DNA of 64,000 bases from Pseudomonas paraversuta. GTDB taxonomy: Bacteria; Pseudomonadota; Gammaproteobacteria; Pseudomonadales; Pseudomonadaceae. A program made the position numbers and the translations under genes. The DNA lies in contig NZ_CAJFCL010000004.1 of the NCBI RefSeq assembly GCF_904063065.1, forward strand, positions 372,001-436,000. The letters run 5' to 3'. Position 1 is the stretch's first letter. Each line of letters starts with the position of its first letter. The notes below the pieces were generated by a model, which saw only the letters and a program-made list of their open reading frames with translations, ran no database searches and was not told the origin of the DNA. Shown one piece after another: positions 18,797 through 27,594 of the stretch.

Positions 18797-19522
18797 TCAG
18801 TCGAGCCGGGCGCTCAGGCGCAGCGCTACATCCTGGGTCCAGCGGATCAGGCGTTCACTGCGGTGTTGTGCCCGGATGGCCGGGGCCATGAGGCTGATAG
18901 CACCCAGCAGGCGGTTGCGGCTGTCGACCACCGGCGCACTGACGCCCCAGATGCCGTCGTCAATTTCACTCAGGCTCACGGCATAGCCGGTCGCGCGAAT
19001 CTCGGCAAAATTGCGCTGATAAGTGGCGATTTCTTCACTTTCGATGCCCTGCGCCTGAAGAATCGGCAGGCTTTGTGCCTCATCCATGTACGCCAGTAAC
19101 ACCCGTGCCGAAGCACCGACCAACAGCGGCTGGGCCAGCCCTTTCTGGTAACAGCAGCGCAGCGGTTGCGGGCTGTCGACCAGCTCGATGCAAATCGCCT
19201 GGCCATTACTCGGCACCATCAATGCCACGCTTTCCTGGCTCTGTTCGGCCAGGCGCTTGAGTTCAGCCTTGGCCAGCGTCACCAGCACGGCTTCGCGATC
19301 GAACTTCTTGGCCAGCTGCAAACAGGCAGGCCCCGGCAAATAGCGGCCCTGACCGTTTTCTTCGGCCAGGCCCCAGCGCAACAGGGTCTTGAGGTGTCGA
19401 TAGGTGCTGCTGAGCGGCTGTGACAGCTGCTCGGACAGTTCTTTGGCGGAGATCGCCTCGCCGGATTGCCCCAGGGTGACGAGGATCTGCAGCAAACGAT
19501 CAGTGGGCGTGTTGTAGTTCAT
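18797..19522 (-). CDS. IclR-family transcriptional regulator
   Basis: 241 residues. The N-terminal winged HTH ([20 protein letters not shown]) and C-terminal effector domain ([39 protein letters not shown]) are typical of IclR. It lies 20 bases upstream of hutG in the same direction and probably controls hutG-gltS. The effector may be glutamate-related, an inference from neighbours only. Confidence 0.93.
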   Translation of the reverse strand: MNYNTPTDRLLQILVTLGQSGEAISAKELSEQLSQPLSSTYRHLKTLLRWGLAEENGQGRYLPGPACLQLAKKFDREAVLVTLAKAELKRLAEQSQESVALMVPSNGQAICIELVDSPQPLRCCYQKGLAQPLLVGASARVLLAYMDEAQSLPILQAQGIESEEIATYQRNFAEIRATGYAVSLSEIDDGIWGVSAPVVDSRNRLLGAISLMAPAIRAQHRSERLIRWTQDVALRLSARLD

Positions 19523-19647
19523 ATCGGCCTCATGCTCTTGCGGGCATGGTGCACGGAGTTTCCCATTAGCTGAAACTTGATTCCCACTGAGTGGGAAAAA
19601 TCCGCCAGATAACGATCAGCGGTAAGCAATTCACCTGCTTGCGCCCA

Positions 19648-19680
19648 CAAAAAAGGCCGCCATCCTGAGGGATGGCGGCC
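19648..19680 (-). terminator. Rho-independent terminator after gabP
   Basis: On the minus strand, ggccgccatcc and ggatggcggcc form a perfect 11-pair stem with a four-base loop, followed by a T run. It lies 33 bases past the gabP stop. Confidence 0.92.
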
Positions 19681-19712
19681 CGCTGTACTGAAGGTGGAAC
19701 GCCGTCCTGGCG

Positions 19713-21104
19713 TCAGTTCAGTACGGGTGCCCCCAACTTCTCGATACGTCGGCGACGTGCCACCAACAGGCCCGCCACTACCACCAGAATGCTCAGCAAA
19801 CCGGTGGCCATGATTTCAACTCGATGCGCTTCCTGGAACAGCATGATGGTCAGGATGGCGACGATAAACACGATGACCGCCCAGGTCAGGCCCGGGAACA
19901 GCCACATTTTGAAGGAGATGGTCTCACCCTGCGCCGTACGCTTCTGACGCATGCGCAGTTGCGAGATGGCAATCACCAGGTACACCAGCAGCGCAATGGC
20001 GCCGGAGCTGGCCAGCAGGAACTCGAACACGGCTGCCGGTGCGACATAGTTGGCAAACACGGCCAGGAAGGCTGCACCGGTAGACATCATCACCGCCCAG
20101 TAAGGGGTGCCGCTGGCGTTGGTACGCTTGGCAGCCGCCGGCGCATCACCGCGTTTGCTCAGGGAGTAGAGCATGCGCGACGAGGTGTAGAGGGCCGAGT
20201 TCAGGCAGCTGGTAACTGCGATCAGAACCACGATATCGACGATCAGCTTGGCATTCGGAATGCCCATGCGATCAAGCACGGTCTGATAGGAGCCGAACTG
20301 GGCCAGGCCCGGATCGTTCCACGGCACCAGTGCCACAACGATGAAGATCGACACCAGGTAGAACAAGCCGATACGCCAGATCACCGAGTTGGTGGCCTTG
20401 GTGATCTGCTTGCTCGGGTCTTTGGATTCAGCCGCCGCGATGGTCACGATTTCCGTGCCCATGAACGAGAACATGGTGGTCAGCATGGCGGCCAGCACAG
20501 CGCCCATGCCGTTGGGCATAAAGCCCATATTGTCCACCAGATGCGAAACGCCGCTGACCTGACTGTTTGGCAGCAGGCCGAAAATCGCCATTAGCCCCAA
20601 AATGATGAAGCCGATAATCGCCAGCACTTTAACCAGCGCAAACCAGAACTCGAATTCGCCGTAGTTCTTGACGCTGAACAGGTTGGTCGCGGTCAGCAAC
20701 AGAGTGATGACCAGGGTAAATACCCAGATCTCCGTACCGGGGAACCACGCATGCAGGATGGTGCCGGCGGCGACGGCTTCCAGCGGGATGACCAGCACCC
20801 AGAACCACCAGTACAGCCAGCCAATGGTGAAGCCGGCCCAATGCCCGATGGCACGGTCGGCGTAGGTGGAGAACGAACCGGTGTCAGGGGATGCGACGGC
20901 CATTTCGGCCAGCATGCGCATCACCAGCACCACCAACGTACCCGCTGCGGCGTATGCCAGCAGCACTGCAGGACCCGCCTGTGCAATCGCGTGTCCGGAG
21001 CCGACAAACAGACCGGCACCGATGACCCCGGCAATCGACAGCATGGTCACATGCCGTGGTTTGAGCCCTTGCTCCAGGCCGTTAGGAGTTTGCGTATTGC
21101 TCAT
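19713..21104 (-). CDS. gabP: APC-family amino-acid permease, GabP-like
   Basis: 463 residues with about 12 hydrophobic segments. The motif LKPRHVTMLSIAGVIGAGLFVGSG near the N-terminus is the APC signature, and FSFMGTEIVTIAAAESKDP and SSRMLYSLSKRGDAP fit the AAT/GabP branch. It imports GABA or a related amino acid with protons. Start MSNTQTPNGLEQGL is preferred over an upstream in-frame start. A strong terminator follows, so it is likely transcribed alone. Confidence 0.85.
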   Translation of the reverse strand: MSNTQTPNGLEQGLKPRHVTMLSIAGVIGAGLFVGSGHAIAQAGPAVLLAYAAAGTLVVLVMRMLAEMAVASPDTGSFSTYADRAIGHWAGFTIGWLYWWFWVLVIPLEAVAAGTILHAWFPGTEIWVFTLVITLLLTATNLFSVKNYGEFEFWFALVKVLAIIGFIILGLMAIFGLLPNSQVSGVSHLVDNMGFMPNGMGAVLAAMLTTMFSFMGTEIVTIAAAESKDPSKQITKATNSVIWRIGLFYLVSIFIVVALVPWNDPGLAQFGSYQTVLDRMGIPNAKLIVDIVVLIAVTSCLNSALYTSSRMLYSLSKRGDAPAAAKRTNASGTPYWAVMMSTGAAFLAVFANYVAPAAVFEFLLASSGAIALLVYLVIAISQLRMRQKRTAQGETISFKMWLFPGLTWAVIVFIVAILTIMLFQEAHRVEIMATGLLSILVVVAGLLVARRRRIEKLGAPVLN

Positions 21105-21639
21105 TGGGACTACCTTTGCAGTGAAAGCCATTCCGAGCGCCGCGCCTGCTTACCTTCTCGTAAAAAGTAACCAACGGGGCGTTTAGAATTATTTACGCAA
21201 TAAATGAGCCAAAATGTGACAAGTGCACGGTTTGCGCGGGCTGCATCGATTCATCTCTGGCGTTGCAACCCGTTGAGAGTAATGGCTTTTTGCCAAAGCG
21301 TTACCGTAACACTCAGTCACAGGCACCAAAACGCACCAAAAATACTCAAAACTGCCCGTATGGCCCAAAAGCGGTGCGCATCTGTGCCCTTTAGTAGGTT
21401 CACGCTTCCAACACAGGGCCAAAGCTGGCAACATCGCGACCTTTTTTAAGCGACACCTGTCTGGCCGAGCGGCAAATTACAGGGTCGGTTGTTGTCCGCG
21501 CGACAGTCTGCTGTCGGGATGCGACAAACGGCCACCCTCTCGCCTTTTGTTCCTTTAGAGCAGCTGGTTGCCTTTGTGGCCCTATGCTAGCTTGGCCGCC
21601 ACACAGCAGGATCGCTCCCGAACACAATGAGGAACGCAC
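21105..21639. other. 535-base intergenic region between divergent gabP and ABC operon
   Basis: No convincing gene was found. It should hold both promoters. Visible features are an AT-rich stretch (aattatttacgcaataaat) near the gabP start, a short palindrome gttaccgtaac (21300-21310), a direct repeat gcaccaaaa near 21325-21340, and a tatgctagctt -10-like sequence near 21582. A GAGGAA ribosome site precedes the ABC ATPase ATG. Confidence 0.5.
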
Positions 21640-22413
21640 ATGGCTTTGGCCACGCCCGCGCTTGAAATCCGCAACTTGCATAAACGCTACGGCGAGCTTG
21701 AGGTACTTAAAGGTATCTCGCTGACCGCACGCGACGGTGACGTGATCTCGATCCTGGGTTCTTCCGGCTCCGGCAAGTCGACCCTGCTGCGCTGCATCAA
21801 CCTGCTGGAAAACCCCCATGAGGGCCAGATCCTGGTCGCAGGCGAAGAACTCAAGCTCAAGAAAGCCAAAAATGGCGAACTGGTCGCAGCCGACGGCAAG
21901 CAGATCAATCGCATGCGCAGTGAATTGGGTTTTGTATTTCAAAACTTTAATCTATGGCCGCACATGACCATCCTCGACAACATTATCGAGGCTCCCCGTC
22001 GTGTCCTGGGCCAGAGCAAGGCTGAGGCAATCGAAGTTGCCGAAGCGTTGCTGGCCAAGGTCGGCATCGCCGAAAAACGCCATGCCTATCCGTCAGAATT
22101 GTCCGGCGGCCAGCAACAACGTGCCGCAATTGCCCGCACATTGGCCATGCAGCCCAAAGTAATCCTGTTCGATGAACCCACATCGGCACTTGACCCGGAA
22201 ATGGTCCAGGAAGTACTTAGTGTAATCCGCGCGCTCGCCGAAGAAGGTCGCACCATGCTGCTGGTCACCCACGAAATGGGCTTTGCCCGTCAGGTGTCTT
22301 CGCAAGTCGTGTTTTTGCACCAGGGCCTGATCGAAGAGCAAGGGTCGCCAGAACAGGTGTTCGACAACCCGGTTTCAGCGCGCTGTAAACAATTCATGTC
22401 CAGCAACCGCTAA
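21640..22413 (+). CDS. Polar amino-acid ABC transporter ATPase (HisP/ArgT type)
   Basis: 257 residues. Walker [15 protein letters not shown], signature [15 protein letters not shown], Walker [15 protein letters not shown] and the switch His ([13 protein letters not shown]) are complete. It powers import by the two permeases downstream. The insertion [14 protein letters not shown] after the Walker A region is typical of the histidine/arginine subgroup. A GAGGAA site precedes the ATG. First gene of a four-gene operon. Confidence 0.96.
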   Translation: MALATPALEIRNLHKRYGELEVLKGISLTARDGDVISILGSSGSGKSTLLRCINLLENPHEGQILVAGEELKLKKAKNGELVAADGKQINRMRSELGFVFQNFNLWPHMTILDNIIEAPRRVLGQSKAEAIEVAEALLAKVGIAEKRHAYPSELSGGQQQRAAIARTLAMQPKVILFDEPTSALDPEMVQEVLSVIRALAEEGRTMLLVTHEMGFARQVSSQVVFLHQGLIEEQGSPEQVFDNPVSARCKQFMSSNR

Positions 22414-22426
22414 CGGAGCAACACGA

Positions 22427-23179
22427 ATGCAAAACTATAAAAAGCTTCTCCTGGCCGCTGCCGCCAGCCTGGTATTCAGTGCCAATGCCCTGGCTGTTGA
22501 TAAGTACAAAGTGGGGATCGAAGGGGCCTACCCTCCGTTCAACAACAAGAACGCCAGCGGGCAAGTGGTCGGTTTTGACTACGACATTGCCATGGCCCTG
22601 TGCGCCAAGATGAAAGCCGAGTGCGAAGTTGTGACCTCGGATTGGGACGGCATCATTCCCGCACTGAACGCCAAGAAGTACGACTTTATTGTCTCTTCCC
22701 TGTCGATCACTGACGACCGCAAACAGGCTGTCGACTTCACAGACCCGTACTACTCCAACAAACAGCAGTTCGTGGCCAAGAAAGGTGTCGATTTCAAAAC
22801 CGACATTGAATCGCTGAAAAGCAAAAAACTGGGCACCCAGCGCTCAACCCAGGCCGCAACGTGGCTGGAAGATAACGTGGGTGGGGACATCGCCTTGTAC
22901 GATACCCAGGAAAACGCCTATCTCGATTTGTCCTCGGGCCGTGTAGACGCACTGCTGGCTGACAAGTACGCCATCTATGGCTGGTTGAAGGATGATCCGG
23001 CGGGCAAGGACTATGAGTTCAAGGGCAACCCGATCAACGAAGACGACAAGGTCGGCATTGCTTTGCGTAAAGGCGAAAGCGACTTGCGTACCAAGTTGAA
23101 CCTCGCGCTCAAAGAAATCAAAGAAGACGGCACCTACAAAAAGATCAACGACAAGTATTTCCCATTCAGCATTGAATGA
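22427..23179 (+). CDS. Periplasmic amino-acid-binding protein (LAO/HisJ type)
   Basis: 250 residues with a signal peptide (MQNYKKLLLAAAASLVFSA..ALAV). Features of the Lys/Arg/Orn- or His-binding subgroup are visible: GIEGAYPPFNNKNASGQVVG, DWDGIIPALNAKKYDFIVSS and the hinge region DALLADKYAIYGWL. A basic amino acid is the likely ligand. It lies 13 bases after the ATPase gene. Confidence 0.93.
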   Translation: MQNYKKLLLAAAASLVFSANALAVDKYKVGIEGAYPPFNNKNASGQVVGFDYDIAMALCAKMKAECEVVTSDWDGIIPALNAKKYDFIVSSLSITDDRKQAVDFTDPYYSNKQQFVAKKGVDFKTDIESLKSKKLGTQRSTQAATWLEDNVGGDIALYDTQENAYLDLSSGRVDALLADKYAIYGWLKDDPAGKDYEFKGNPINEDDKVGIALRKGESDLRTKLNLALKEIKEDGTYKKINDKYFPFSIE

Positions 23180-23237
23180 CCTGCCTGACCGGCGCGCCGC
23201 AAGGCTGCGCCGGTCCCTAGCAAAGCCTGCCTAATTT

Positions 23238-23930
23238 ATGACTATCGACTTATACGGATTCGGCCCGGCGCTTGCCGCTGGCGCGCTGATGACCGTCAAA
23301 CTGGCACTCACTGCGCTGTGTCTGGGCCTGGTGCTCGGGTTGCTCGGTGCACTGGCCAAAACTTCGTCCTACAAACCATTGCGATGGCTGGGCGGCGCGT
23401 ATTCGACTCTGGTGCGCGGCGTTCCGGAGCTGCTGTGGGTCTTGCTGATTTACTTCGGCAGCGTGAATGCCGTACGTGCCCTCGGCGAATTCATCGGCAT
23501 GCCCGACCTCACCCTCAGTGCCTTCGCGGCGGGTGTGCTGGCTCTGGGACTGTGCTTTGGCGCTTACGCCACTGAGGTTTTTCGCGGTGCCATTCTGGCC
23601 ATCCCCAAAGGTCACCGCGAAGCGGGCCTGGCGCTGGGCCTGTCGAGGCCGCGGATTTTCAGCAAGCTGGTGCTGCCGCAAATGTGGCGTATCGCCCTGC
23701 CCGGCCTGGGCAACCTGTTCATGATCCTGATGAAAGACACCGCGCTGGTATCGGTCATCGGTCTGGAAGAAATCATGCGTCAGGCACAGAACGCCGTGAC
23801 CTTCGCCAAACACCCGTTCACCTTCTACATGGTGGCTGCCGTGATGTACCTGGGCCTGACCGTATTGGCCATGGGCACCATGCATGTGCTTGAAAAACGC
23901 GCGGCGCGCGGCTTTGTGAGGAGAACGTAA
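23238..23930 (+). CDS. Polar amino-acid ABC transporter permease (HisQ type)
   Basis: 230 residues with about five membrane segments. The EAA loop reads GHREAGLALGLSRPRIFSKLVLPQMWRI-type (EAGLALGLSR...LPQ). It pairs with the next permease to form the channel. The start follows the binding-protein gene by 58 bases. A first part with LVRGVPELLWVLLIYFGS is typical of HisQ-like subunits. Confidence 0.94.
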   Translation: MTIDLYGFGPALAAGALMTVKLALTALCLGLVLGLLGALAKTSSYKPLRWLGGAYSTLVRGVPELLWVLLIYFGSVNAVRALGEFIGMPDLTLSAFAAGVLALGLCFGAYATEVFRGAILAIPKGHREAGLALGLSRPRIFSKLVLPQMWRIALPGLGNLFMILMKDTALVSVIGLEEIMRQAQNAVTFAKHPFTFYMVAAVMYLGLTVLAMGTMHVLEKRAARGFVRRT

Positions 23931-24619
23931 TGCTCCTGGAACTCTTCATCAAGTGGCTGCCCAAGCTGATTCAGGGCGCAACCCTGACACTGGAACTGAC
24001 TGCCCTTTCGGTCATCGCCGGTCTGATTGTCGCCATTCCACTGGGTATCGCCCGCTCATCCAGCCTGTGGTACGTGCGTTCGCTGCCCTATGCCTACATC
24101 TTTTTCTTCCGTGGCACGCCGCTGCTGATCCAGCTGTTTCTGGTCTATTACGGCCTGTCGCAGTTCGATGTAGTGCGTGAAAGCGTGTTGTGGCCGTACC
24201 TGCGCAGCCCGTTCTGGTGTGCGGTGATCACCATGACCCTGCACACCGCGGCGTACATCGCCGAGATCCTGCGCGGTGCAATCCAGGCCATCCCGCCGGG
24301 TGAAATCGAAGCCGCACGCGCCCTGGGCATGTCGCGCTTCAAGACCCTGGTGCATATCGTGCTGCCCCGTGCTGCGCGTATCGGCCTGCCGGCCTACAGC
24401 AACGAAGTGATCCTGATGCTCAAGGCCAGTTCGCTGGCGAGCACCGTGACCCTGCTGGAACTGACCGGCATGACCCGCACCATCATTTCCCGCACCTACC
24501 AGACGGTGGACATGTTCCTGATAGCCGGTGTGATCTATCTGGTGATGTCGTTTGTGCTGATTCAGGGCTTCAAATTGCTGGAGCGCTGGTTGCGCGTCGA
24601 TGCCTGCCAGGGGCGTTAA
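23930..24619 (+). CDS. Polar amino-acid ABC transporter permease (HisM type)
   Basis: 229 residues, about five membrane segments. FFRGTPLLIQLFLVYYGLSQF and the EAA loop IEAARALGMSRFKTLVHIVL are intact. Its ATG shares a base with the previous stop (TAATG). Its last 20 bases overlap the downstream methyltransferase gene. Confidence 0.94.
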   Translation: MLLELFIKWLPKLIQGATLTLELTALSVIAGLIVAIPLGIARSSSLWYVRSLPYAYIFFFRGTPLLIQLFLVYYGLSQFDVVRESVLWPYLRSPFWCAVITMTLHTAAYIAEILRGAIQAIPPGEIEAARALGMSRFKTLVHIVLPRAARIGLPAYSNEVILMLKASSLASTVTLLELTGMTRTIISRTYQTVDMFLIAGVIYLVMSFVLIQGFKLLERWLRVDACQGR

Positions 24620-25823
24620 TCACAAGGGCGAGCCCCTGCTCGCCCGCTTCGAGGCACTGGACAGGTTTTTGCGCGACCACCAGCACCTGTGGCGCCCACG
24701 GCCATTCACCGAACTGAATATGCCGTGGGAAGCGCAACATCCCGAATTGGCCCGGTGGCTGCGCGGGCGCTCCCTGCAAGACGCCGAAGCCAGTCACAAC
24801 CAGCCCCAATACCTGTCTGCCCCCGCGCCGTTCCCGCAACTGGCCGCCACCTCCCTCGCCCTCGGCAGCGTCGAGCGCCTGCCCGGGCAAGCCCTGGCAC
24901 CGGCCCCCCAGCGCTTGCAAGTGGACGTCCCGGGCCGCAAATGGCAGCAAATAGAAGCCTTCGCCCAAAGCCTTGACTTCAGGCAGGCCCCCGTTCACTG
25001 GCTGGACTGGTGCGCGGGCAAAGGCCATTTGGGACGCCGGTTGTTAACCGGTGAGCAGCAGCTGACGTGCCTGGAATACGACCCGGCCCTGATCGACGCA
25101 GGTCAGGCGCTGAGCCAGCGTCACCACTTGCCGGCCCGGCACGTACAACAGGACGTCCTCGCCCCTGACGTCGAATTACACCTGCGGGCCGACATGACCC
25201 CCGTCGCCCTGCATGCCTGTGGTGATCTGCATGTGCGCCTGCTGCAACTGGCCAGCGCCGTGGGTTGTGCACAACTGGCGATCTCGCCCTGCTGCTACAA
25301 CCGTATCAGCGCCACCCACTATCAGCCGTTATCCACAGCGGCCCGCACCTCGACCCTGCGCCTGTCACTGCAGGACCTGAGCTTGCCGATGAGCGAAACC
25401 GTGACCGCCGGCAGCCGGGTGCGGCGCCAGCGCGATGAGTCAATGGCGCGACGCCTTAGCTTCGACCTGTGGCAACGCCAGCACCGTCAGTGCGACCAGT
25501 ACTTATCCACACCCTCGCTGCCCGGAACCTGGCTCAATAAGCCTTTCGCTCAATACTGCCAAGACCTGGCGCAGCTGAAGAACTTATCCACAAACGGCGA
25601 AGAAGACTGGCCTGCACTTCAGGCAGCAGGCTGGAAACGGCTGGCACAGGTGCGCAATCTGGAGCTGGTACGCGGGCTGTTCCGCCGCCCGATGGAACTG
25701 TGGCTGGTGCTGGATCGGGCCTTGTACCTGAGTGAGCGCGGCTATGAGGTGCAGCTTGGGGAGTTCTGCGACAGCCACCTGACCCCGCGCAATCTGATGT
25801 TGCTGGCGCAGCGCTGTGGATAA
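24600..25823 (+). CDS. Predicted SAM-dependent methyltransferase
   Basis: 407 residues. The motif VHWLDWCAGKGHLGRRLL (about 136-153) is a Rossmann methyltransferase motif I, followed by CLEYDPALID as motif II and ADMTPVALHACGDLH further on. AISPCCYNRIS (a Cys pair) recalls the GSTCD/COG0500-type family that uses CCxN-like residues. ATG 24600 lies inside the permease gene, and no closer start fits. Substrate unknown. Co-transcription with the ABC operon seems forced by the overlap, but a functional link is not shown. Confidence 0.82.
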   Translation: MPARGVNHKGEPLLARFEALDRFLRDHQHLWRPRPFTELNMPWEAQHPELARWLRGRSLQDAEASHNQPQYLSAPAPFPQLAATSLALGSVERLPGQALAPAPQRLQVDVPGRKWQQIEAFAQSLDFRQAPVHWLDWCAGKGHLGRRLLTGEQQLTCLEYDPALIDAGQALSQRHHLPARHVQQDVLAPDVELHLRADMTPVALHACGDLHVRLLQLASAVGCAQLAISPCCYNRISATHYQPLSTAARTSTLRLSLQDLSLPMSETVTAGSRVRRQRDESMARRLSFDLWQRQHRQCDQYLSTPSLPGTWLNKPFAQYCQDLAQLKNLSTNGEEDWPALQAAGWKRLAQVRNLELVRGLFRRPMELWLVLDRALYLSERGYEVQLGEFCDSHLTPRNLMLLAQRCG

Positions 25824-25824
25824 C

Positions 25825-25848
25825 TTGTGGGAGCCCCGCTCCCACAAT
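25825..25848. repeat. Short palindrome between convergent genes
   Basis: tgtgggagc-ccc-gctcccaca, nine perfect pairs, lies three bases after the methyltransferase stop and before hiuH. It resembles a half REP of the gtgggagc class and may act as a bidirectional transcription stop. Confidence 0.6.
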
Positions 25849-25861
25849 GATTGGCTGCGGT

Positions 25862-26272
25862 TTAGGATCCGCGATAGGTCGAGAACCCGTAAGGGCTCAG
25901 CAGCAACGGAATGTGATAGTGCTGATCCGCATTTTTCACTTCGAAAATCACCGGAATTTCCGGAAAGAAAGTATCCCGCCCCGCTTTTTTGAAGTACTCG
26001 CCGGTTTTGAAAACCACCCGGTACTGACCCGCTTCCATTGCCTGTTTCTCCGGGAACAACTCGCCGATGCGCCCCTGTTCGTTGGTCACACCCTGTGCCA
26101 GCGGCTGCCAGTTCTGGCCAACGTGTTTTTCCAGGGTTACGTTAACCCCTGGCGAAGGCAGGCCGTTTTCAAGGTTGAGCACATGCACGCTCAAAGGGTT
26201 GCCCGCCGCCAGTGCCAGGCTCGATATTGCACTCAGGCTCAAGGCCGTCAAAGTGATTCGCAAAGCTTTCAT
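25862..26272 (-). CDS. hiuH: Periplasmic 5-hydroxyisourate hydrolase (transthyretin-like)
   Basis: 136 residues with a signal peptide (MKALRITLTALSLSAISS..ALAA). The mature part has NPLSVHVLNLENGLPSPGV at the start and ends in YHIPLLLSPYGFSTYRGS, where the terminal YRGS is the hallmark of HIU hydrolases. The enzyme hydrolyses 5-hydroxyisourate to OHCU; here it acts in the periplasm. It follows the GlcG-like gene (32-base gap) and is divergent from a two-component pair, as in E. coli where hiuH neighbours hprRS. Confidence 0.93.
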   Translation of the reverse strand: MKALRITLTALSLSAISSLALAAGNPLSVHVLNLENGLPSPGVNVTLEKHVGQNWQPLAQGVTNEQGRIGELFPEKQAMEAGQYRVVFKTGEYFKKAGRDTFFPEIPVIFEVKNADQHYHIPLLLSPYGFSTYRGS

Positions 26273-26304
26273 CGGTCTTCCTCAATGGTTAAAAAACACT
26301 CAAC

Positions 26305-26784
26305 TCAGCGTTGAGTCGTCAGGCCAATCTGTTCGGCGGCCTTGATTGCGCAGGCCTCGTCCTGCTCTGCACCACCGGCCCCCGCCACACCCAGCGCGCC
26401 CACCAGCTCACCGGCTGCAAACAGCGGCACACCACCGCCCAGCAGCAACAATTCAGCAATGGAGTTGAGGTTCGCAGCTTCGGGATTGCTGCGCGCACGC
26501 TCGGCAAACAGACGGGTCGGGGTTTTGCTCGACAGCGCGGTAAAGGCTTTACGCTGGCTGGCCAGCAGGTTGTGCGGGCCTACCGCCTCGGGGCGCATGG
26601 CCGTCAGTACGTTGCCACCGCGATCCAGCACGCTCAGCGCACCGGAGCAGTGCTGGAGCGTGGCATCGGCCAGCTGGCGGGCGGTGGCCAGGTCCAGATC
26701 AGCATGACGCGCCAGGTTTGGCGCAGCCTGGGCCGCACCGGCAACGCCCATCGCAGTCCATAACAGCAAAGTTTTCAGCATCAT
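26305..26784 (-). CDS. Secreted GlcG/HbpS-family protein
   Basis: 159 residues with a signal peptide (MMLKTLLLWTAMGVAGAAQA). The mature part has the GlcG/HbpS fold pattern: LSVLDRGGNVLTAMRPE, KAFTALSSKTPT, and GGVPLFAAGELVGALGVAG. Relatives of this family bind heme or cobalamin-like cofactors or act in redox sensing. ATG 26784 has GGAG seven bases upstream. It precedes hiuH in a two-gene unit and faces the two-component genes. The ligand cannot be assigned. Confidence 0.85.
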   Translation of the reverse strand: MMLKTLLLWTAMGVAGAAQAAPNLARHADLDLATARQLADATLQHCSGALSVLDRGGNVLTAMRPEAVGPHNLLASQRKAFTALSSKTPTRLFAERARSNPEAANLNSIAELLLLGGGVPLFAAGELVGALGVAGAGGAEQDEACAIKAAEQIGLTTQR

Positions 26785-26848
26785 CGGCAAGCTCCTTAAC
26801 GAGTGCCGACACCTTAGCCAGAGAGCTCCGTCAAAACCCCGTCAGTTG

Positions 26849-26867
26849 CATTACAAGTTTGTAATAG
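26849..26867. promoter_or_regulatory. HprR-box-like palindrome
   Basis: The sequence cattacaagtttgtaatag contains perfect arms attacaa/ttgtaat around gt. As I recall, the E. coli HprR (YedW) box has the same arms around aa. It lies in the divergent region, 53 bases before the regulator ATG and 65 bases before the GlcG-like start. Confidence 0.7.
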
Positions 26868-26919
26868 GCAATGCCACAGAAGACGCCTAGCCTGTGCAGA
26901 CGATTGATCGAGGTGTGCG

Positions 26920-27594
26920 ATGCGTTTGTTACTGGTTGAAGATGAAGCCAAGACGGCCGATTTCCTGGCCAAAGGCCTGGGCGAGTCAGGCTTTGCGGTA
27001 GATGTGGCGCTGAACGGGCTGGACGGACGCTATTTTGTTGAGCAGCAGGAATACGACCTGATCATCCTGGACGTGATGCTGCCGGGGCTCAACGGCTGGC
27101 AACTGCTGCAGTTGATCCGTCAGCGTGGCGCCACCCCGGTACTGTTTCTGACCGCCAAGGACGCCATCGAAGACCGGGTTCGCGGCCTGGAACTGGGGGC
27201 CGACGATTACTTGCTCAAACCCTTCGCCTTTGCCGAATTACTGGCCCGGGTGCGCACCCTGCTGCGTCGCGGGCCGTTGCGCGAGGCCGAGTCTTACACC
27301 ATTGCCGACCTCGAAATCGATGTGCTGCGCCGGCGCGTCAGCCGTGGCGGTCAACGCATCAGCCTGACCAACAAGGAGTTCGCATTGCTGCACCTGCTGG
27401 CCAGCCGCCAGGGTGAAGTGTTATCGCGCACCTTGATCGCCTCCCAGGTCTGGAACCTCAACTTCGACAGTGACACCAACATGGTTGAAGTCGCCGTACG
27501 CCGCCTGCGCTCCAAGGTCGACGATCCGTACATGCCAAAACTTATCCACACCGTACGCGGTGTCGGCTACCAGCTCGAAGCCCCGGATGAATAG
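26920..27594 (+). CDS. hprR: OmpR-type response regulator, HprR/CusR group
   Basis: 224 residues. Receiver domain with phospho-acceptor Asp51 ([11 protein letters not shown]), acid pocket EDE near the start, switch Thr/Lys in FLTAKDA and [13 protein letters not shown]. The winged-helix DNA-binding domain contains [22 protein letters not shown] and [14 protein letters not shown]. It overlaps the kinase gene by eight bases. Gene order with divergent hiuH and the nearby palindrome favour HprR over CopR/CusR. In E. coli HprRS responds to oxidants and copper. Confidence 0.9.
   Translation: MRLLLVEDEAKTADFLAKGLGESGFAVDVALNGLDGRYFVEQQEYDLIILDVMLPGLNGWQLLQLIRQRGATPVLFLTAKDAIEDRVRGLELGADDYLLKPFAFAELLARVRTLLRRGPLREAESYTIADLEIDVLRRRVSRGGQRISLTNKEFALLHLLASRQGEVLSRTLIASQVWNLNFDSDTNMVEVAVRRLRSKVDDPYMPKLIHTVRGVGYQLEAPDE

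Noticed and set aside
27470..27586. Longer start for hprS
   Set aside because: The extra 39 residues are an out-of-frame reading of the regulator gene; the ATG at 27587 gives a normal membrane N-terminus.
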